DNA from: Solwaraspora sp. WMMA2065
GTDB taxonomy: Bacteria; Actinomycetota; Actinomycetes; Mycobacteriales; Micromonosporaceae
Reading direction: 5' to 3'
Assembly (NCBI RefSeq): GCF_030345075.1
Contig: NZ_CP128361.1
Location: 5,704,001 to 5,768,000, forward strand
Length of the DNA: 64,000 nt
The position numbers and the translations under genes were made by a program. Shown here one piece after another: positions 1-9,247 of this stretch (its first letter is position 1; each line of letters begins with the position of its first letter). Under the pieces are notes generated by a model, which saw only the letters and a program-made list of their open reading frames with translations, ran no database searches and was not told the origin of the DNA.

Positions 1-38
1 GCGGGCGGGTGGCGGCCGGTCATCGGCACGGTGACTTG

Positions 39-71
39 CCTCAGCGTTCATTGACTCAATGATTGCTGAGG
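39..71. promoter_or_regulatory. 33-bp interrupted palindrome
   Basis: The arms CCTCAGC (39-45) and GCTGAGG (65-71) enclose a second dyad, CATTGA-C-TCAATG (49-61), and both share the same centre at base 55. Thirteen of 16 positions pair. It could be a dimer operator or the hairpin of a terminator for whatever lies left of the window. It sits 74 bases past the stop of the minus-strand oxidoreductase. Confidence 0.4.
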
Positions 72-144
72 TATTCGGCGGAGTCAAGCCGGGCGAGCGT
101 TGTGACCCGGCCGGCAGACCGGATCAGCCAACTACCGACCGGAA

Positions 145-1116
145 TCAGTCGTAGCTGACGCCGATCTGGCCACGGATCGTGTCCAGCAGCTCCATGACCT
201 CGAGGGACACCGCGTGCGGCACCAGCGGACTCTCCCGCAGACCGGCGGCCAGGCAGCGGTGCACCTCGGCCGCCTCGTACTGGTAGCCGTTGCCGGCCGG
301 CTCGACCACCCGCACCACCTCGGGGTCGCCGGTGCCCCGGCGGAGCGTGAACTCGCTCGGGCAGATGAACGGGTCGGGCAGCGAGATCCGGCCGGTGCTA
401 CCGGTGATCGTCGCCGTCACCGGGGTAGCCCCGACGATGCCGCAGGTCAACGCGGCCACCGCGCCCGACTCGTAGCCCAGCAGCACGCCGGTGTTCTGGT
501 CCACGCCCTCCGGGGTGAGTTTCGCCCAGGAGCGCACCGAGTCCGGTCGGCCGAGCACCAGATGCGCCAGGCTCACCGGGTAGATGCCCAGGTCGAGCAG
601 GGCGCCGCCGCCGAGCGCGCGGTCGCGCATCCGGCTCTCCGGCGCGAACGGCCCGGCCAGGCCGAAGTCGGCGTGCACCGAGACGACCTCACCGATCGCG
701 CCGTCGTCGATTAGCTCGCACACCCGGCGTACGGTCGGGTTGCACCGCATCCACATGGCCTCCATCAGGAAAACGTCCCGGGCCCGGGCGGTCTCCACCA
801 GCTCGGTGCTGCTGGCCAGGTCGAGGGTGAACGGCTTCTCGCACAGCACCGCCCGGCCGGCAGCCAGGCAGGTCATGGTCGCGGCGTAGTGCGCCGAGTG
901 CGGCGTCGCCACGTAGACGACGTCGACGTCACCGTCCGCGGCGAGCTCGTCCCAGGATCCGTACGCCCGGGCAATGCCGTAGCGGTCGGCGAACGCCTGC
1001 GCGCTGGCCACCGAGCGGGAACCGACTGCCAGCACCTCGGCGTCGGGCAGCAACTGCAGGTCTTCGACGAAGCGGGCGGCGATGCCGCCGGTGGCGAGGA
1101 TTCCCCAACGAGTCAT
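145..1116 (-). CDS. Gfo/Idh/MocA family oxidoreductase
   Basis: A 323-residue NAD(P)-dependent dehydrogenase. The N-terminus begins MTRWGILATGGIAARF, a Rossmann glycine motif of the family. A middle CEKPF motif (the EKP signature with the catalytic-site lysine) is followed by the C-terminal alpha/beta substrate domain with the GGGALLDLGIYP stretch typical of dihydrodiol or glucose-fructose oxidoreductase-like members. I chose the ATG at 1116; a GTG nine bases upstream is also in frame. The substrate, probably a sugar or cyclitol, cannot be read from the sequence. It is divergent from the NUDIX gene across about 85 bases, so the two probably share a promoter region. Confidence 0.9.
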   Translation of the reverse strand: MTRWGILATGGIAARFVEDLQLLPDAEVLAVGSRSVASAQAFADRYGIARAYGSWDELAADGDVDVVYVATPHSAHYAATMTCLAAGRAVLCEKPFTLDLASSTELVETARARDVFLMEAMWMRCNPTVRRVCELIDDGAIGEVVSVHADFGLAGPFAPESRMRDRALGGGALLDLGIYPVSLAHLVLGRPDSVRSWAKLTPEGVDQNTGVLLGYESGAVAALTCGIVGATPVTATITGSTGRISLPDPFICPSEFTLRRGTGDPEVVRVVEPAGNGYQYEAAEVHRCLAAGLRESPLVPHAVSLEVMELLDTIRGQIGVSYD

Positions 1117-1201
1117 GCCAGGCACGCTAGCCAGCGAGTCCGTGCGCGGCGACGGCGGGGCGTGCTGGCCGGTCTGCCGGGCGACGACCTACGCTCGGCG
1201 C

Positions 1202-2104
1202 GTGCCCACCGACGACGATGTCACGGCTTTCGCCGCGCCACCCGATCCGATGCTGTTCGCCGTACCCGAGGCGATGGTCGAGCAGGCCAGCCGGTTCTAC
1301 GCGGCCGGCCGGGAACCGGTACGACCGCGGGTCGCCGCGACCGTGCTGCTGCTGCGCCCGACAACGGATCCGGGGCCGACGGGGGCGCCCGGCGGCCCCG
1401 GGTTCGAGGTCTACCTGATCCGGCGGGTGGCGGCTGTCGCCTTCGGCGGGGTGTACGCGTTCCCCGGCGGCGGGGTGGATCCCTCCGACGCCGCAGGCGA
1501 GCTGGACTGGGCCGGGCCGGACCCGGAGCACTGGGCGGCGCGGCTGGGGTGTCCACCGGACCAGGCGCAGGCGGTGGTCTGCGCCGCCGCCCGGGAGGTG
1601 TTCGAGGAGTCCGGGGTGCTGCTGGCCGGCCCGGACGAGACCACTGTGGTCGACGCGGTGGACGGTCCGGAGTGGGAGGTCGACCGGCAGGCCCTGCTCG
1701 CCCGGACGTTGAGCTTCGCGGAGCTGCTGCGCCGTCGGCGGCTGACCCTGCGGTCGGACCTGCTGGCCGCGTGGAGCAGGTGGATCACCCCGGACTTCGA
1801 GCCACGCCGGTTCGACGCCCACTTCTTCGTGGCCCGGCTGCCGGTCGGGCAGGCGACCCGGGACGTGTCCGGTGAGGCGGATGAGACGCTGTGGGTCCGG
1901 CCGAGGCTCGCCCTGGACCGGGCGGAGACCGGCGACTGGCAGCTGCTGCCACCCACCCGGGTGACGCTCGACGAGGTCGCCGGCTGCGCCGACCCGGGTG
2001 CCGTCTTCGCGGCCGCCGCCAGCCGGGATCCGGCCGTACCGGTCACCCCTCAGCTGTACGTCGATCCGGACGGGACGGTCAGTTTCGCGGTTGTCAAGCC
2101 CTGA
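1202..2104 (+). CDS. NUDIX hydrolase (NUDT7/NUDT19-like layout)
   Basis: A 300-residue protein. FPGGG at about residues 87-91 and the NUDIX-box core REVFEESG at 131-138 are separated by an insertion, as in the NUDT7/NUDT19-type coenzyme A or nucleoside-diphosphate pyrophosphatases. The glutamates of the box would bind Mg2+. The GTG at 1202 was chosen because a TACGCT hexamer ends six bases upstream, a typical spacing for a leaderless actinobacterial start, and sequence similarity fails upstream of it. The true substrate is unknown. Confidence 0.88.
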   Translation: MPTDDDVTAFAAPPDPMLFAVPEAMVEQASRFYAAGREPVRPRVAATVLLLRPTTDPGPTGAPGGPGFEVYLIRRVAAVAFGGVYAFPGGGVDPSDAAGELDWAGPDPEHWAARLGCPPDQAQAVVCAAAREVFEESGVLLAGPDETTVVDAVDGPEWEVDRQALLARTLSFAELLRRRRLTLRSDLLAAWSRWITPDFEPRRFDAHFFVARLPVGQATRDVSGEADETLWVRPRLALDRAETGDWQLLPPTRVTLDEVAGCADPGAVFAAAASRDPAVPVTPQLYVDPDGTVSFAVVKP

Positions 2105-2208
2105 TCCGGATAGATGATCTTGCGTTACCAAGCGGTGATACTTTGGCGCGCACGAACGCGACTGGGTGCCGGGCGGTCCTCGCCCGCCACCGCTACCGGA
2201 CGGGACAG

Positions 2209-2733
2209 ATGGCTCCACGACCAGGGACCTCAGCCGCGCGGGGTGCGCCGACGGACGCCGACGACCTCGTGCATCTTGCCGTGCCCGCCGAGTACGTCTC
2301 GCACATCGCCCGGCTGATCGAGGAGCTCGACCGGCGACCCAGGCCGATCCCGAAGCCAGCCCGGCGGGCCCGGTCCACCGCCCGCGCCGCCAAGGAGTGG
2401 CCGGTCGAGGAGTTGCGCCGGTTCGCCCAGGGTCGGTCCCGGACGCACCAGACCGTGTTCGCGATCCTCGACCTGCTCGCCGAGCACCCCGGCGAGACCA
2501 TGTCGGTCGGTGACCTCGCGGCGCGGCTCGGCAGCCCGGTCGACAAGGTGATCGGCGCGCTCGGTGGGCTGACCAGGATCGTCAAGGCGTACCACGACTA
2601 TCCGAAGTGGGGGCTGCCGTTGCAGCGGATGGCCCGGACCGGTACCGGCAGGTCCAACGCGGTCGGCTACCAGCTTCCCGCCGAGCAGGCCCGCCGCTGG
2701 CGGCTGGTGCGGCGCGGTCGGCCTGGGAGCTGA
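2209..2733 (+). CDS. Small winged-helix-like protein of unknown function
   Basis: A 174-residue protein not confidently assigned to a named family. The N-terminal third holds a short amphipathic helix (VPAEYVSHIARLIEELD) and a basic linker rich in Arg and Ala. The middle (about 65-125) reads like a winged helix: VFAILDLLAEHPGETMSVGD, then LAARLGSPVDKVIGALGGL as the probable recognition helices. The C-terminus is basic (YQLPAEQARRWRLVRRGRPG). Similar proteins are common as single genes in actinobacteria. The start at ATG 2209 follows a GGGACAG purine tract. A DNA-binding or nucleoid-associated role is an inference. Confidence 0.7.
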   Translation: MAPRPGTSAARGAPTDADDLVHLAVPAEYVSHIARLIEELDRRPRPIPKPARRARSTARAAKEWPVEELRRFAQGRSRTHQTVFAILDLLAEHPGETMSVGDLAARLGSPVDKVIGALGGLTRIVKAYHDYPKWGLPLQRMARTGTGRSNAVGYQLPAEQARRWRLVRRGRPGS

Positions 2734-2827
2734 TCACCGACGCAGGCCGGTGAAATGCGTCGGCCGAGATGCGACGTCGGTCACAGTCGAGCGTGGGCTT
2801 GGCTCGGACGGCGACCATACAACCCCC

Positions 2828-2849
2828 GTTCACCTTCTGTTCACCATGG
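2828..2849 (+). promoter_or_regulatory. PHO box (PhoP-binding direct repeats) before pstS
   Basis: Two adjacent 11-bp direct repeats, GTTCACCTTCT and GTTCACCATGG, match the GTTCACC-type PHO box known for PhoP in streptomycetes and relatives. They lie 115-136 bases before the pstS start. Expected effect (from the family): PhoR-PhoP activation of pstSCAB under phosphate starvation. Confidence 0.85.
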
Positions 2850-2963
2850 TCCGGTCGGCAGTTTAGCCACGGCTCGTACCGTCCTCGGCGTTCGAGACGG
2901 TGAACTCGCCCCCGCGACCCCTGGGCGGCGACTCGCCACCCGACCTCAGAGAGGCAACGCACC

Positions 2964-4067
2964 GTGAATCGTAAGTCCCTCCGGCTGGCCGCCCTGCCGG
3001 CCGCCGTCATGCTTACCCTCGGCGTGGCCGCGTGCGGCGACGACGGCGACAACGGCTCGGAGTCTGGCAACGGCTCCGACACCTCGGTCAGCGGGAACCT
3101 CGCTGGCGCCGGCGCCTCATCCCAGGGCGCCGCGATGGAGGCGTGGATCGCCGGATTCACCTCCGTCGCTCCGGACGCGACCGTCACCTACGACCCGATC
3201 GGCTCCGGCGGTGGCCGCGAGCAGTTCACCAGCGGCGGCACCCAGTTCGGCGGCACCGACGCGTACCTCGACGAGGAAGAGATCGCCGCCGCCCTGGAGA
3301 CCTGCGGCGAGCAGGGCTTCATCGAGTTCCCCGGCTACATCAGCCCGATCGCCGTGGCGTACAACCTGCCGGGCGTCGAGACGCTGAACCTGTCGCCGTC
3401 GGTGATGGCCCGGATCTTCGACGTCAAGATCACCAACTGGAACGACCCGGCGATCGCCGAGCTCAACCCGGACGCCGCGCTGCCCGACCTGGCGATCACC
3501 ACGGTGCACCGCTCGGACGAGTCGGGCACCACCGAGAACTTCGTCGACTACCTGGCCAAGGCCGCGCCGGCCGACTGGCCGTACGAGGTTGACGGCAACT
3601 GGCCCGCAGCGGGCGGCGAGGCCGCCCCGCAGAACCAGGGCGTCGCCGCCGCGCTGCGCGGTGGCGAGGGCACCATCGGCTACATTGACGCCTCTCTCGC
3701 CGGCGATCTCGGCGTCGCCGCGGTCCAGGTGGGCGAGGACTTCGTCGAGTACTCGGCCGAGGCGGCCGCCGCCGTCGTCGACGCCGCCGAGACCGTTCCT
3801 GGTCGTCCGGAGTTCAGCTTCGCCATCGACCTGCCCCGGGACACCGCCGAGGCCGGCGTCTACCCGATCGTGCTGGTTTCCTACCAGCTGGCCTGCGTCA
3901 CCTACGACAGCCAGGAGACGGTTGACCTGGTGAAGGCCTTCTACTCGTACGTGATCAGCGAGGAAGGCCAGCAGGCCGCCGCCGAGAACGCCGGCTCCGC
4001 GCCGATCTCCGACGAGCTGCGCAGCCAGGCGCAGTCCGCGCTGGACGCGATCACTGTCGCCGGCTGA
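2964..4067 (+). CDS. pstS: Phosphate ABC transporter substrate-binding lipoprotein PstS
   Basis: A 367-residue periplasmic-type binding protein anchored as a lipoprotein. The signal peptide ends in a VAAC lipobox with the lipidated cysteine at residue 24, followed by a Gly/Ser/Asp linker. GAGASSQGAAMEAW starts the phosphate-binding fold, and HRSDESGTTENFVDYL is the conserved phosphate loop. It captures inorganic phosphate outside the membrane and hands it to PstC-PstA. The GTG start follows AGAGAGGC. It is first in pstS-pstC-pstA-pstB, with a PHO box upstream. A 116-base gap separates it from pstC. Confidence 0.96.
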   Translation: MNRKSLRLAALPAAVMLTLGVAACGDDGDNGSESGNGSDTSVSGNLAGAGASSQGAAMEAWIAGFTSVAPDATVTYDPIGSGGGREQFTSGGTQFGGTDAYLDEEEIAAALETCGEQGFIEFPGYISPIAVAYNLPGVETLNLSPSVMARIFDVKITNWNDPAIAELNPDAALPDLAITTVHRSDESGTTENFVDYLAKAAPADWPYEVDGNWPAAGGEAAPQNQGVAAALRGGEGTIGYIDASLAGDLGVAAVQVGEDFVEYSAEAAAAVVDAAETVPGRPEFSFAIDLPRDTAEAGVYPIVLVSYQLACVTYDSQETVDLVKAFYSYVISEEGQQAAAENAGSAPISDELRSQAQSALDAITVAG

Positions 4068-4183
4068 GTCGAGCACCACGTCCAGCCCCTGCGACCCAGG
4101 TCCGGACGGTCACCCGGTGGCCGTCCGGACCTGCGGCGTATCCCGTACCGCCCGTCACGACACGGCCTGAGGAGGCGTAATCC

Positions 4184-5218
4184 GTGACAAAGCCCGCCAC
4201 CGCGCAGAGCGGTACCCCATCGAGTGATCCGCCGCCCGGCGGCGACTCGCCGCGCGGCACGTCAACGGGCGAGCCGCCGGACGCGGAGACGCGTCGCCGG
4301 GGCCGGTCCGGCAAGCGGATCGGTGACCAGATCTTCTCCGGCACCGCCGTCGGCGCCGGTGTGCTCATCCTGGTCACCCTCGCCGCGGTCGCGGCCTTCC
4401 TGCTCTACGAGGGCCTCCCCGCCCTGGTCGCCGACCCCGAGGAGCTGCCCGGCGGCGAAGGATTCATCGCGTACGTCACCCCGCTGCTGTTCGGCACGGT
4501 CCTCGCCGCGGTGATCGCGCTGGTGGTCGCCACCCCGCTGGCGATCGGCATCGCGCTGTTCATCTCGCACTACGCGCCGCGCAGGATCGCCGCCGGTCTG
4601 GGCTACCTGGTCGACCTGCTGGCCGCCGTGCCCAGCGTCGTGTACGGACTGTGGGGCATCTTCTTCCTCGCCCCGAACATCGTCCCGGTCTACCGCTGGC
4701 TGGAGGAGCACCTCGGCTTCATCCCGTTCTTCGCCGGCCCTGCCTCAGCCACCGGCCGGACCATGCTGACCGCCGGTCTGGTGCTGGCGGTGATGATCCT
4801 GCCGATCATGACCGCGGTGAACCGGGAGGTCTTCCTGCAGACCCCCCGGCTGCAGGAGGAAGCCTCCCTGGCGCTCGGCGCCACCCGCTGGGAGATGATC
4901 CGGATGACCGTGCTGCCGTTCGGCCGGTCCGGGATCATCAGCGGCAGCATGCTCGGGCTGGGCCGGGCGCTCGGTGAGACGCTGGCCGTCGCGATGGTGC
5001 TCTCCGCCTCCGACGTGATCACCATCAACCTGATCGACTCGGTCAACAGCAGCACCATCGCCGCCAACATCGCGTTGGACTTCCCCGAGTCCAGCGGGCT
5101 CGCGGTGAACGCGCTGATCGCCACCGGCCTGGTGCTGTTCGCGCTGACCTTCGTCGTCAACTTCGCCGCCCGGGCCGTCGTCGCCCGTCGGCGCGACTTC
5201 TCGGGAGCGAACGCATGA
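4184..5218 (+). CDS. pstC: Phosphate ABC transporter permease PstC
   Basis: A 344-residue inner-membrane permease with a hydrophilic Pro/Gly-rich N-terminal tail of about 45 residues, then six predicted membrane segments. The EAA loop (EEASLALGATRWEMIRMTV) that docks the ATPase is clear. Together with PstA it forms the phosphate channel. The GTG start at 4184 has an AGGAGG ribosome-binding site. Its last codons overlap the pstA start by four bases (ATGA), so the two are translationally coupled. Confidence 0.95.
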   Translation: MTKPATAQSGTPSSDPPPGGDSPRGTSTGEPPDAETRRRGRSGKRIGDQIFSGTAVGAGVLILVTLAAVAAFLLYEGLPALVADPEELPGGEGFIAYVTPLLFGTVLAAVIALVVATPLAIGIALFISHYAPRRIAAGLGYLVDLLAAVPSVVYGLWGIFFLAPNIVPVYRWLEEHLGFIPFFAGPASATGRTMLTAGLVLAVMILPIMTAVNREVFLQTPRLQEEASLALGATRWEMIRMTVLPFGRSGIISGSMLGLGRALGETLAVAMVLSASDVITINLIDSVNSSTIAANIALDFPESSGLAVNALIATGLVLFALTFVVNFAARAVVARRRDFSGANA

Positions 5219-6279
5219 CCACCATCACCCCGCCCCGGGTACCCGTCACCAGCACGCTGACCAGCGGCGTACTGCCGAAGTGGGCACCGTGGGCGGTGGT
5301 CAGCGGCAGCCTGTCGGTAGGCCTGGTCGGCGGCCTCAGCCTCGGGCTGGCCATCCCGCTCTCGTTGGCCATCGGTGTACTGCTCGTCATGGTGGCCCTG
5401 CCGGCGGTCTCCTGGCAGGTCGAAGGCGGCCGCCGGGCCAAGGACCGGTTCGTCACCGTACTGGTCAGCCTCGCCTTCGCCCTCGCGATGCTGCCGCTGC
5501 TGTCGTTGATGATCACCGTCACCCAGAACGGCATCCACCGGTTCGACGGGACCTTCCTCAGCAGCGACATGCGGGGCGTGCTGGGTGAAGGCGGCGGGGC
5601 GCTGCACGCCATCGTCGGCACCCTGATGATCACCGGCGCGGCCACCCTGATCTCGGTCCCGATCGGCGTGATGTGCGCCGTCTACCTGGTCGAGTACGGC
5701 AAGGGCCGGCTGGCCCGGTGGGTCACCCTGCTGGTCGACGTGATGACCGGTATCCCGTCCATCGTGGCAGGTCTGTTCGCGTTCGCCTTCTTCGCGATCT
5801 TCTTCGGCCCGAGCATCCGGTTCGGCCTCGGCGGTGCCGTCGCCCTGTCGGTGCTGATGGTGCCGGTGGTGGTCCGTTCGGTCGAGGAGATGCTCAAGCT
5901 GGTGCCGAACGAGCTGCGCGAAGCGTCGTACGCGCTAGGCGTGCCGAAGTGGCGCACTGTGCTACGGGTGGTGCTGCGGACCGCCGCTCCGGGCATCGCC
6001 ACCGGCGTGACCATCGCCATCGCCCGGGTGATCGGCGAGACCGCCCCGCTGCTGATCATCACCGGCAGCACCACGGCAACCAACTGGAACCTGTTCGACG
6101 GCCGGATGTCCTCGCTGCCGATCTTCACCTACTACTCGTACAGCATCCCCGGCGCCCGGCCGGAGTTCGGTGTGGAGCGCGCGTGGGCGGCGGCGCTCAC
6201 CCTGTTCGTCATCGTCATGGGCCTCAACCTGGTGGCCCGGCTGATCTCCCGCTTCTTCTCCCTGCCGACCAGCCGCTGA
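5215..6279 (+). CDS. pstA: Phosphate ABC transporter permease PstA
   Basis: A 354-residue membrane permease, partner of PstC. Hydrophobic segments begin near residue 20, and the EAA motif [20 protein letters not shown] is present near residue 240, followed by the [13 protein letters not shown] segment typical of PstA. It starts with an ATG overlapping the pstC stop by four bases. It is followed 20 bases later by pstB. Regulation is expected from the PHO box before pstS. Confidence 0.95.
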   Translation: MTTITPPRVPVTSTLTSGVLPKWAPWAVVSGSLSVGLVGGLSLGLAIPLSLAIGVLLVMVALPAVSWQVEGGRRAKDRFVTVLVSLAFALAMLPLLSLMITVTQNGIHRFDGTFLSSDMRGVLGEGGGALHAIVGTLMITGAATLISVPIGVMCAVYLVEYGKGRLARWVTLLVDVMTGIPSIVAGLFAFAFFAIFFGPSIRFGLGGAVALSVLMVPVVVRSVEEMLKLVPNELREASYALGVPKWRTVLRVVLRTAAPGIATGVTIAIARVIGETAPLLIITGSTTATNWNLFDGRMSSLPIFTYYSYSIPGARPEFGVERAWAAALTLFVIVMGLNLVARLISRFFSLPTSR

Positions 6280-6299
6280 CCGCGGAAAGGACCCCTCAA

Positions 6300-7079
6300 G
6301 TGGCCAAGCGCATCGAAGTCTCCGACCTCGACATCTTCTACGGCAACTTCAAGGCCGTGGAGCAGGTCGACATGACCATCGAGCCGCGTTCCGTGACGGC
6401 GTTGATCGGCCCGTCCGGCTGCGGCAAGTCGACCTTCCTCCGCTCGCTGAATCGGATGCACGAAGTGGTGCCCGGTGGACGGGTGACCGGCAAGGTCGCC
6501 ATGGACGGCGACGACCTGTACGGCATCGGCGTCGACCCGGTCGCGGTACGGCGGCAGGTCGGCATGGTGTTCCAGCGTCCCAACCCGTTCCCGACGATGT
6601 CGATCTACGACAACGTGGCGGCCGGGGTGAAGCTCAACGGCGGTCGGATGCGCAAGGCCGACCTCGACGAACTGGTCGAGCAGACGCTGCGCGGCGCCAA
6701 CCTGTGGGAGGAGGTCAAGGACCGGCTGGGCCGGCCCGGCTCCAGCCTCTCCGGCGGGCAGCAGCAGCGGCTGTGCATCGCCCGGGCAATCGCCGTCAAG
6801 CCGGCGGTGCTGCTGATGGACGAGCCGTGCTCCGCGCTGGACCCGATCTCCACCCTCGCCATCGAGGACCTGATGCACCAGCTGAAGACCGAGTTCACCA
6901 TCGTCATCGTCACGCACAACATGCAGCAGGCGGCCCGGGTCAGCGACCGGACCGGCTTTTTCAACATCGCCGGCACCGGCCACCCCGGCAAGCTGATCGA
7001 GATGGACGACACGCAGCGGATCTTCAGCAACCCGAAGGTCAAGGCGACCGAGGACTACATCACCGGCCGGTTCGGCTGA
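6300..7079 (+). CDS. pstB: Phosphate ABC transporter ATPase PstB
   Basis: A 259-residue ABC ATPase that powers PstCA. Walker [10 protein letters not shown] lies at residues 37-45, the signature is LSGGQQQR, Walker B is LLMDEP and the switch histidine is in VTHNMQQ. The sequence [16 protein letters not shown] is typical of PstB. The GTG at 6300 follows a GGAAAGGA ribosome-binding site; longer in-frame extensions upstream lie inside pstA and are not real. No phoU gene follows; the next gene is on the other strand. Confidence 0.96.
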   Translation: MAKRIEVSDLDIFYGNFKAVEQVDMTIEPRSVTALIGPSGCGKSTFLRSLNRMHEVVPGGRVTGKVAMDGDDLYGIGVDPVAVRRQVGMVFQRPNPFPTMSIYDNVAAGVKLNGGRMRKADLDELVEQTLRGANLWEEVKDRLGRPGSSLSGGQQQRLCIARAIAVKPAVLLMDEPCSALDPISTLAIEDLMHQLKTEFTIVIVTHNMQQAARVSDRTGFFNIAGTGHPGKLIEMDDTQRIFSNPKVKATEDYITGRFG

Positions 7080-7089
7080 CCGCGGTCGG

Positions 7090-7121
7090 TGCCGGCACCG
7101 ACCGGCCGGCCGGTGCCGGTC
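7090..7121. terminator. Hairpin between convergent pstB and mshD
   Basis: CCGGCACCG (7092-7100) and CGGTGCCGG (7111-7119) form a 9-bp stem with a 10-base loop. It lies between the stops of pstB and mshD and can serve both strands. There is no T-tract, which is usual for actinobacterial terminators. Confidence 0.45.
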
Positions 7122-7137
7122 GGCCGAGGCCGGCCGG

Positions 7138-8037
7138 TCAGCGCCGGCGGTAGCTCACGTCGGCCGACCAGCGCAGGAAGCCGAGCCGGGTGTAGAGCCG
7201 TACCGCGGCGGTGTTCGACTCGTCGACGTAGAGCATCGCCCGGTGCAGCCCGGCGGCGGCCAGATGCCGCAGCCCGGCGAGGGTGAGCGCGCGGCCGAGA
7301 CCGCCGCCGTGGGCGGTCGGATCGACCCCGAGTACGTAGACCTCGCCGACCGCCGCGTCGGCGTGCACCTTGGTCCAGTGGAAGCCGAGCAGCCGGCCGG
7401 TCGGATCCTCGGCGAGCAGGAAACCGGCTGGGTCGAACCACGGCTGCGTGATCCGGGCATGCAGTTGCGGCAGCTCCCAGCGGCCCTGCTCGGGGTGGTC
7501 GGCGAACGCCTTCGCGTTGAGCGCCACCCAGGCGGCGTCGTCCTGACCCGGTACGAATGACCTCATCCGTACCCCGGCTGGCAGGGCCGGCTCGGGCAGC
7601 GGCTCGGGCAGCGGGTCGGTCAGCTTGCGGCGCAGCTGCAACAGCACCCGGTCGCGGACGAAGTCGTGGTCGAGGGCGAGGGCTGCGGCCGACGGGTGGT
7701 CGCCGTGCGCCCAGACGCGCAATGCGGCCGTCGGACCGGCGGCGTCGAGCAGCCCGGCGAGCAGTCGACGACCGTACCCGCGTCGCCGGTGTGCCGGGTG
7801 GACCACCAGCTCGGCGACCGGGCCGGCCGGATCGGTCGGGTCGAGATGCGCGTAGCCGATGGTCTCGCCGGCCGGGTCGGCGAGCGTGAGGTGCCGGGCG
7901 GAGGCCGCCTCCCGCAGTCCGATGACGACCTGCTCCGGCAGCGGGTCGGCACCGTCGGTGTCGGCGGCGACCGCCGCCAGCTTCAGCACCCGGTCGACCT
8001 GGGCAGGGTCGAGCTGGTCGAACCGAACGACGGTCAT
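7138..8037 (-). CDS. mshD: Mycothiol synthase MshD
   Basis: A 299-residue protein with two GNAT acetyltransferase domains. The acetyl-CoA loop motifs are HRRRGYGRRLLAG in the N-terminal domain and AHGGGLGRALTLAG in the C-terminal domain. The C-terminus ends MLYVDESNTAAVRLYTRLGF, a conserved MshD segment. It transfers acetyl from acetyl-CoA to Cys-GlcN-Ins, the last step of mycothiol synthesis. Length and layout fit the family (about 300). I chose the ATG at 8037 (MTVVRFDQL). Its neighbours glnR and pst genes match the arrangement known from mycobacteria. Confidence 0.94.
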   Translation of the reverse strand: MTVVRFDQLDPAQVDRVLKLAAVAADTDGADPLPEQVVIGLREAASARHLTLADPAGETIGYAHLDPTDPAGPVAELVVHPAHRRRGYGRRLLAGLLDAAGPTAALRVWAHGDHPSAAALALDHDFVRDRVLLQLRRKLTDPLPEPLPEPALPAGVRMRSFVPGQDDAAWVALNAKAFADHPEQGRWELPQLHARITQPWFDPAGFLLAEDPTGRLLGFHWTKVHADAAVGEVYVLGVDPTAHGGGLGRALTLAGLRHLAAAGLHRAMLYVDESNTAAVRLYTRLGFLRWSADVSYRRR

Positions 8038-8116
8038 GCTCGCTTGGGTCGCCGACTCAGCCACGTGCCCCACCGTATCTCCCGTCCGGTCCGCCCGTCG
8101 CGGCGGATCGTCGCGG

Positions 8117-9055
8117 TCAGATCTGGCCGGTGCGCAGGTGCAGCCGGCGGCTGCGCTGGTCGGCCGGTTCGGCCATCGGCGGCAGCGCGTCGACCAGGAA
8201 ACGTTGCCGCAGGTTCGGCAGGATCGTACGCAGTGCCAGCACCGTGCCGGACCGGTTGCCGCCGGCATCGTGCAGCAGTACGACCGACCCGGGTACGGCC
8301 TGCGCGGTCACCGTCGCGGTGATGCTGCCCGCACCGGGCTGGAAGTAGTCGGCCGGGTCGATGGTCCAGTGGATCGAGGTCATGCCCAGTTCCCGCGCCA
8401 CCTCGACCACAGCGGGAGTCCAAAAGCCACCGGGTTGGCGGTAGTAGGAGACCGGGTGGCCGGGGGCGGCGGCCCGGATCGCCTCGGAGGTCCGGGTCAG
8501 ATCGGTGCGGATCGCGGCCGGCGGGTAGCTGCCGAGGCCGAAGTCATGGCTCCACGAGTGGTTGCACAGGGTGTGCCCGTCTGCGGCAATGGCCCGGACC
8601 AGCTCCGGATGGGCGACCACGTTCCGGCCGACCAGGCAGAAGGTCGCCTTCACCCCGAACTGGCGGAGCACGTCGAGGGTCTGCTCGGTGTGCACCGGGT
8701 GCGGGCCGTCGTCGAAGGTGAGGGCGACCGCGGCGCTGCCGCTGGTCTGCCGGGTGCCGTGCGGTCCGCTGCGGTCGGGGGCAAGTGGGGCGTACGCCGG
8801 CAGCCGGGCCGCCGAACGGTCCGGGTCCGGTGCCCCGGTGGGTGACGGCGGCGACGCCGTGGACCGGGCCGGTGGTGGCACCAGGTCGGGGTCGGGTCCG
8901 CTGCGGGTCGGGCCCGGTGCCGGCGCGGGCGTGGGGTCGGGGTCGGCCCGGTCGGCCGGTGCACTGCTGGAACCGAGAAGGTACGCGCCGGTCAGGACGG
9001 CCGTCACGGCCACGGCGGCGACGGTCAGCCCGCGTAGACCCGCCAGCACCGTCAC
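8117..9055 (-). CDS. Membrane-anchored polysaccharide deacetylase (NodB domain)
   Basis: A 312-residue protein. One N-terminal membrane segment (about residues 8-28) is followed by a Pro/Asp-rich linker of some 75 residues and a NodB carbohydrate esterase family 4 domain. Metal and catalytic residues are visible: TFDDGPHP (Asp115, Asp116), the HSWSH pair (His166, His170), and RQPGG. It probably deacetylates cell-wall glycans outside the membrane; the exact substrate is not known. The GTG start at 9055 has a GGGAGG ribosome-binding site. It lies 79 bases upstream of mshD on the same strand. Confidence 0.9.
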   Translation of the reverse strand: MTVLAGLRGLTVAAVAVTAVLTGAYLLGSSSAPADRADPDPTPAPAPGPTRSGPDPDLVPPPARSTASPPSPTGAPDPDRSAARLPAYAPLAPDRSGPHGTRQTSGSAAVALTFDDGPHPVHTEQTLDVLRQFGVKATFCLVGRNVVAHPELVRAIAADGHTLCNHSWSHDFGLGSYPPAAIRTDLTRTSEAIRAAAPGHPVSYYRQPGGFWTPAVVEVARELGMTSIHWTIDPADYFQPGAGSITATVTAQAVPGSVVLLHDAGGNRSGTVLALRTILPNLRQRFLVDALPPMAEPADQRSRRLHLRTGQI

Positions 9056-9142
9056 TGCAGCCCTCCCGCCGTCGGTTCGGTCGTCGGCCCGACGCTAGGA
9101 GGTTGCAGCTGGCTGATTTAGATGAAACGGTGAATAACCGAT

Positions 9143-9155
9143 ATAGACGGTCTAT
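9143..9155. promoter_or_regulatory. 13-bp palindrome in an AT-rich patch upstream of the deacetylase
   Basis: ATAGAC-G-GTCTAT is a perfect 6-1-6 palindrome about 90 bases before the deacetylase start, in the most AT-rich stretch of the neighbourhood. It may be an operator or part of the promoter; the binding protein is unknown. Confidence 0.4.
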
Positions 9156-9161
9156 TCGGAC

Positions 9162-9205
9162 GAAAATCTGAGGCGCCATCCGGACAGATCCGGATGGCGC
9201 CTCAG
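9162..9205 (-). terminator. Rho-independent terminator of glnR
   Basis: A perfect 17-bp stem (9168-9184 with 9189-9205) closes a four-base loop CAGA. Reading the minus strand, the hairpin is followed by ATTTTCG, a short U-tract. It lies about 40 bases after the glnR stop. Confidence 0.85.
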
Positions 9206-9247
9206 CTGATGTTTCGGCGTTGCGCCACCGTGAGGTGGCGGAATCCG

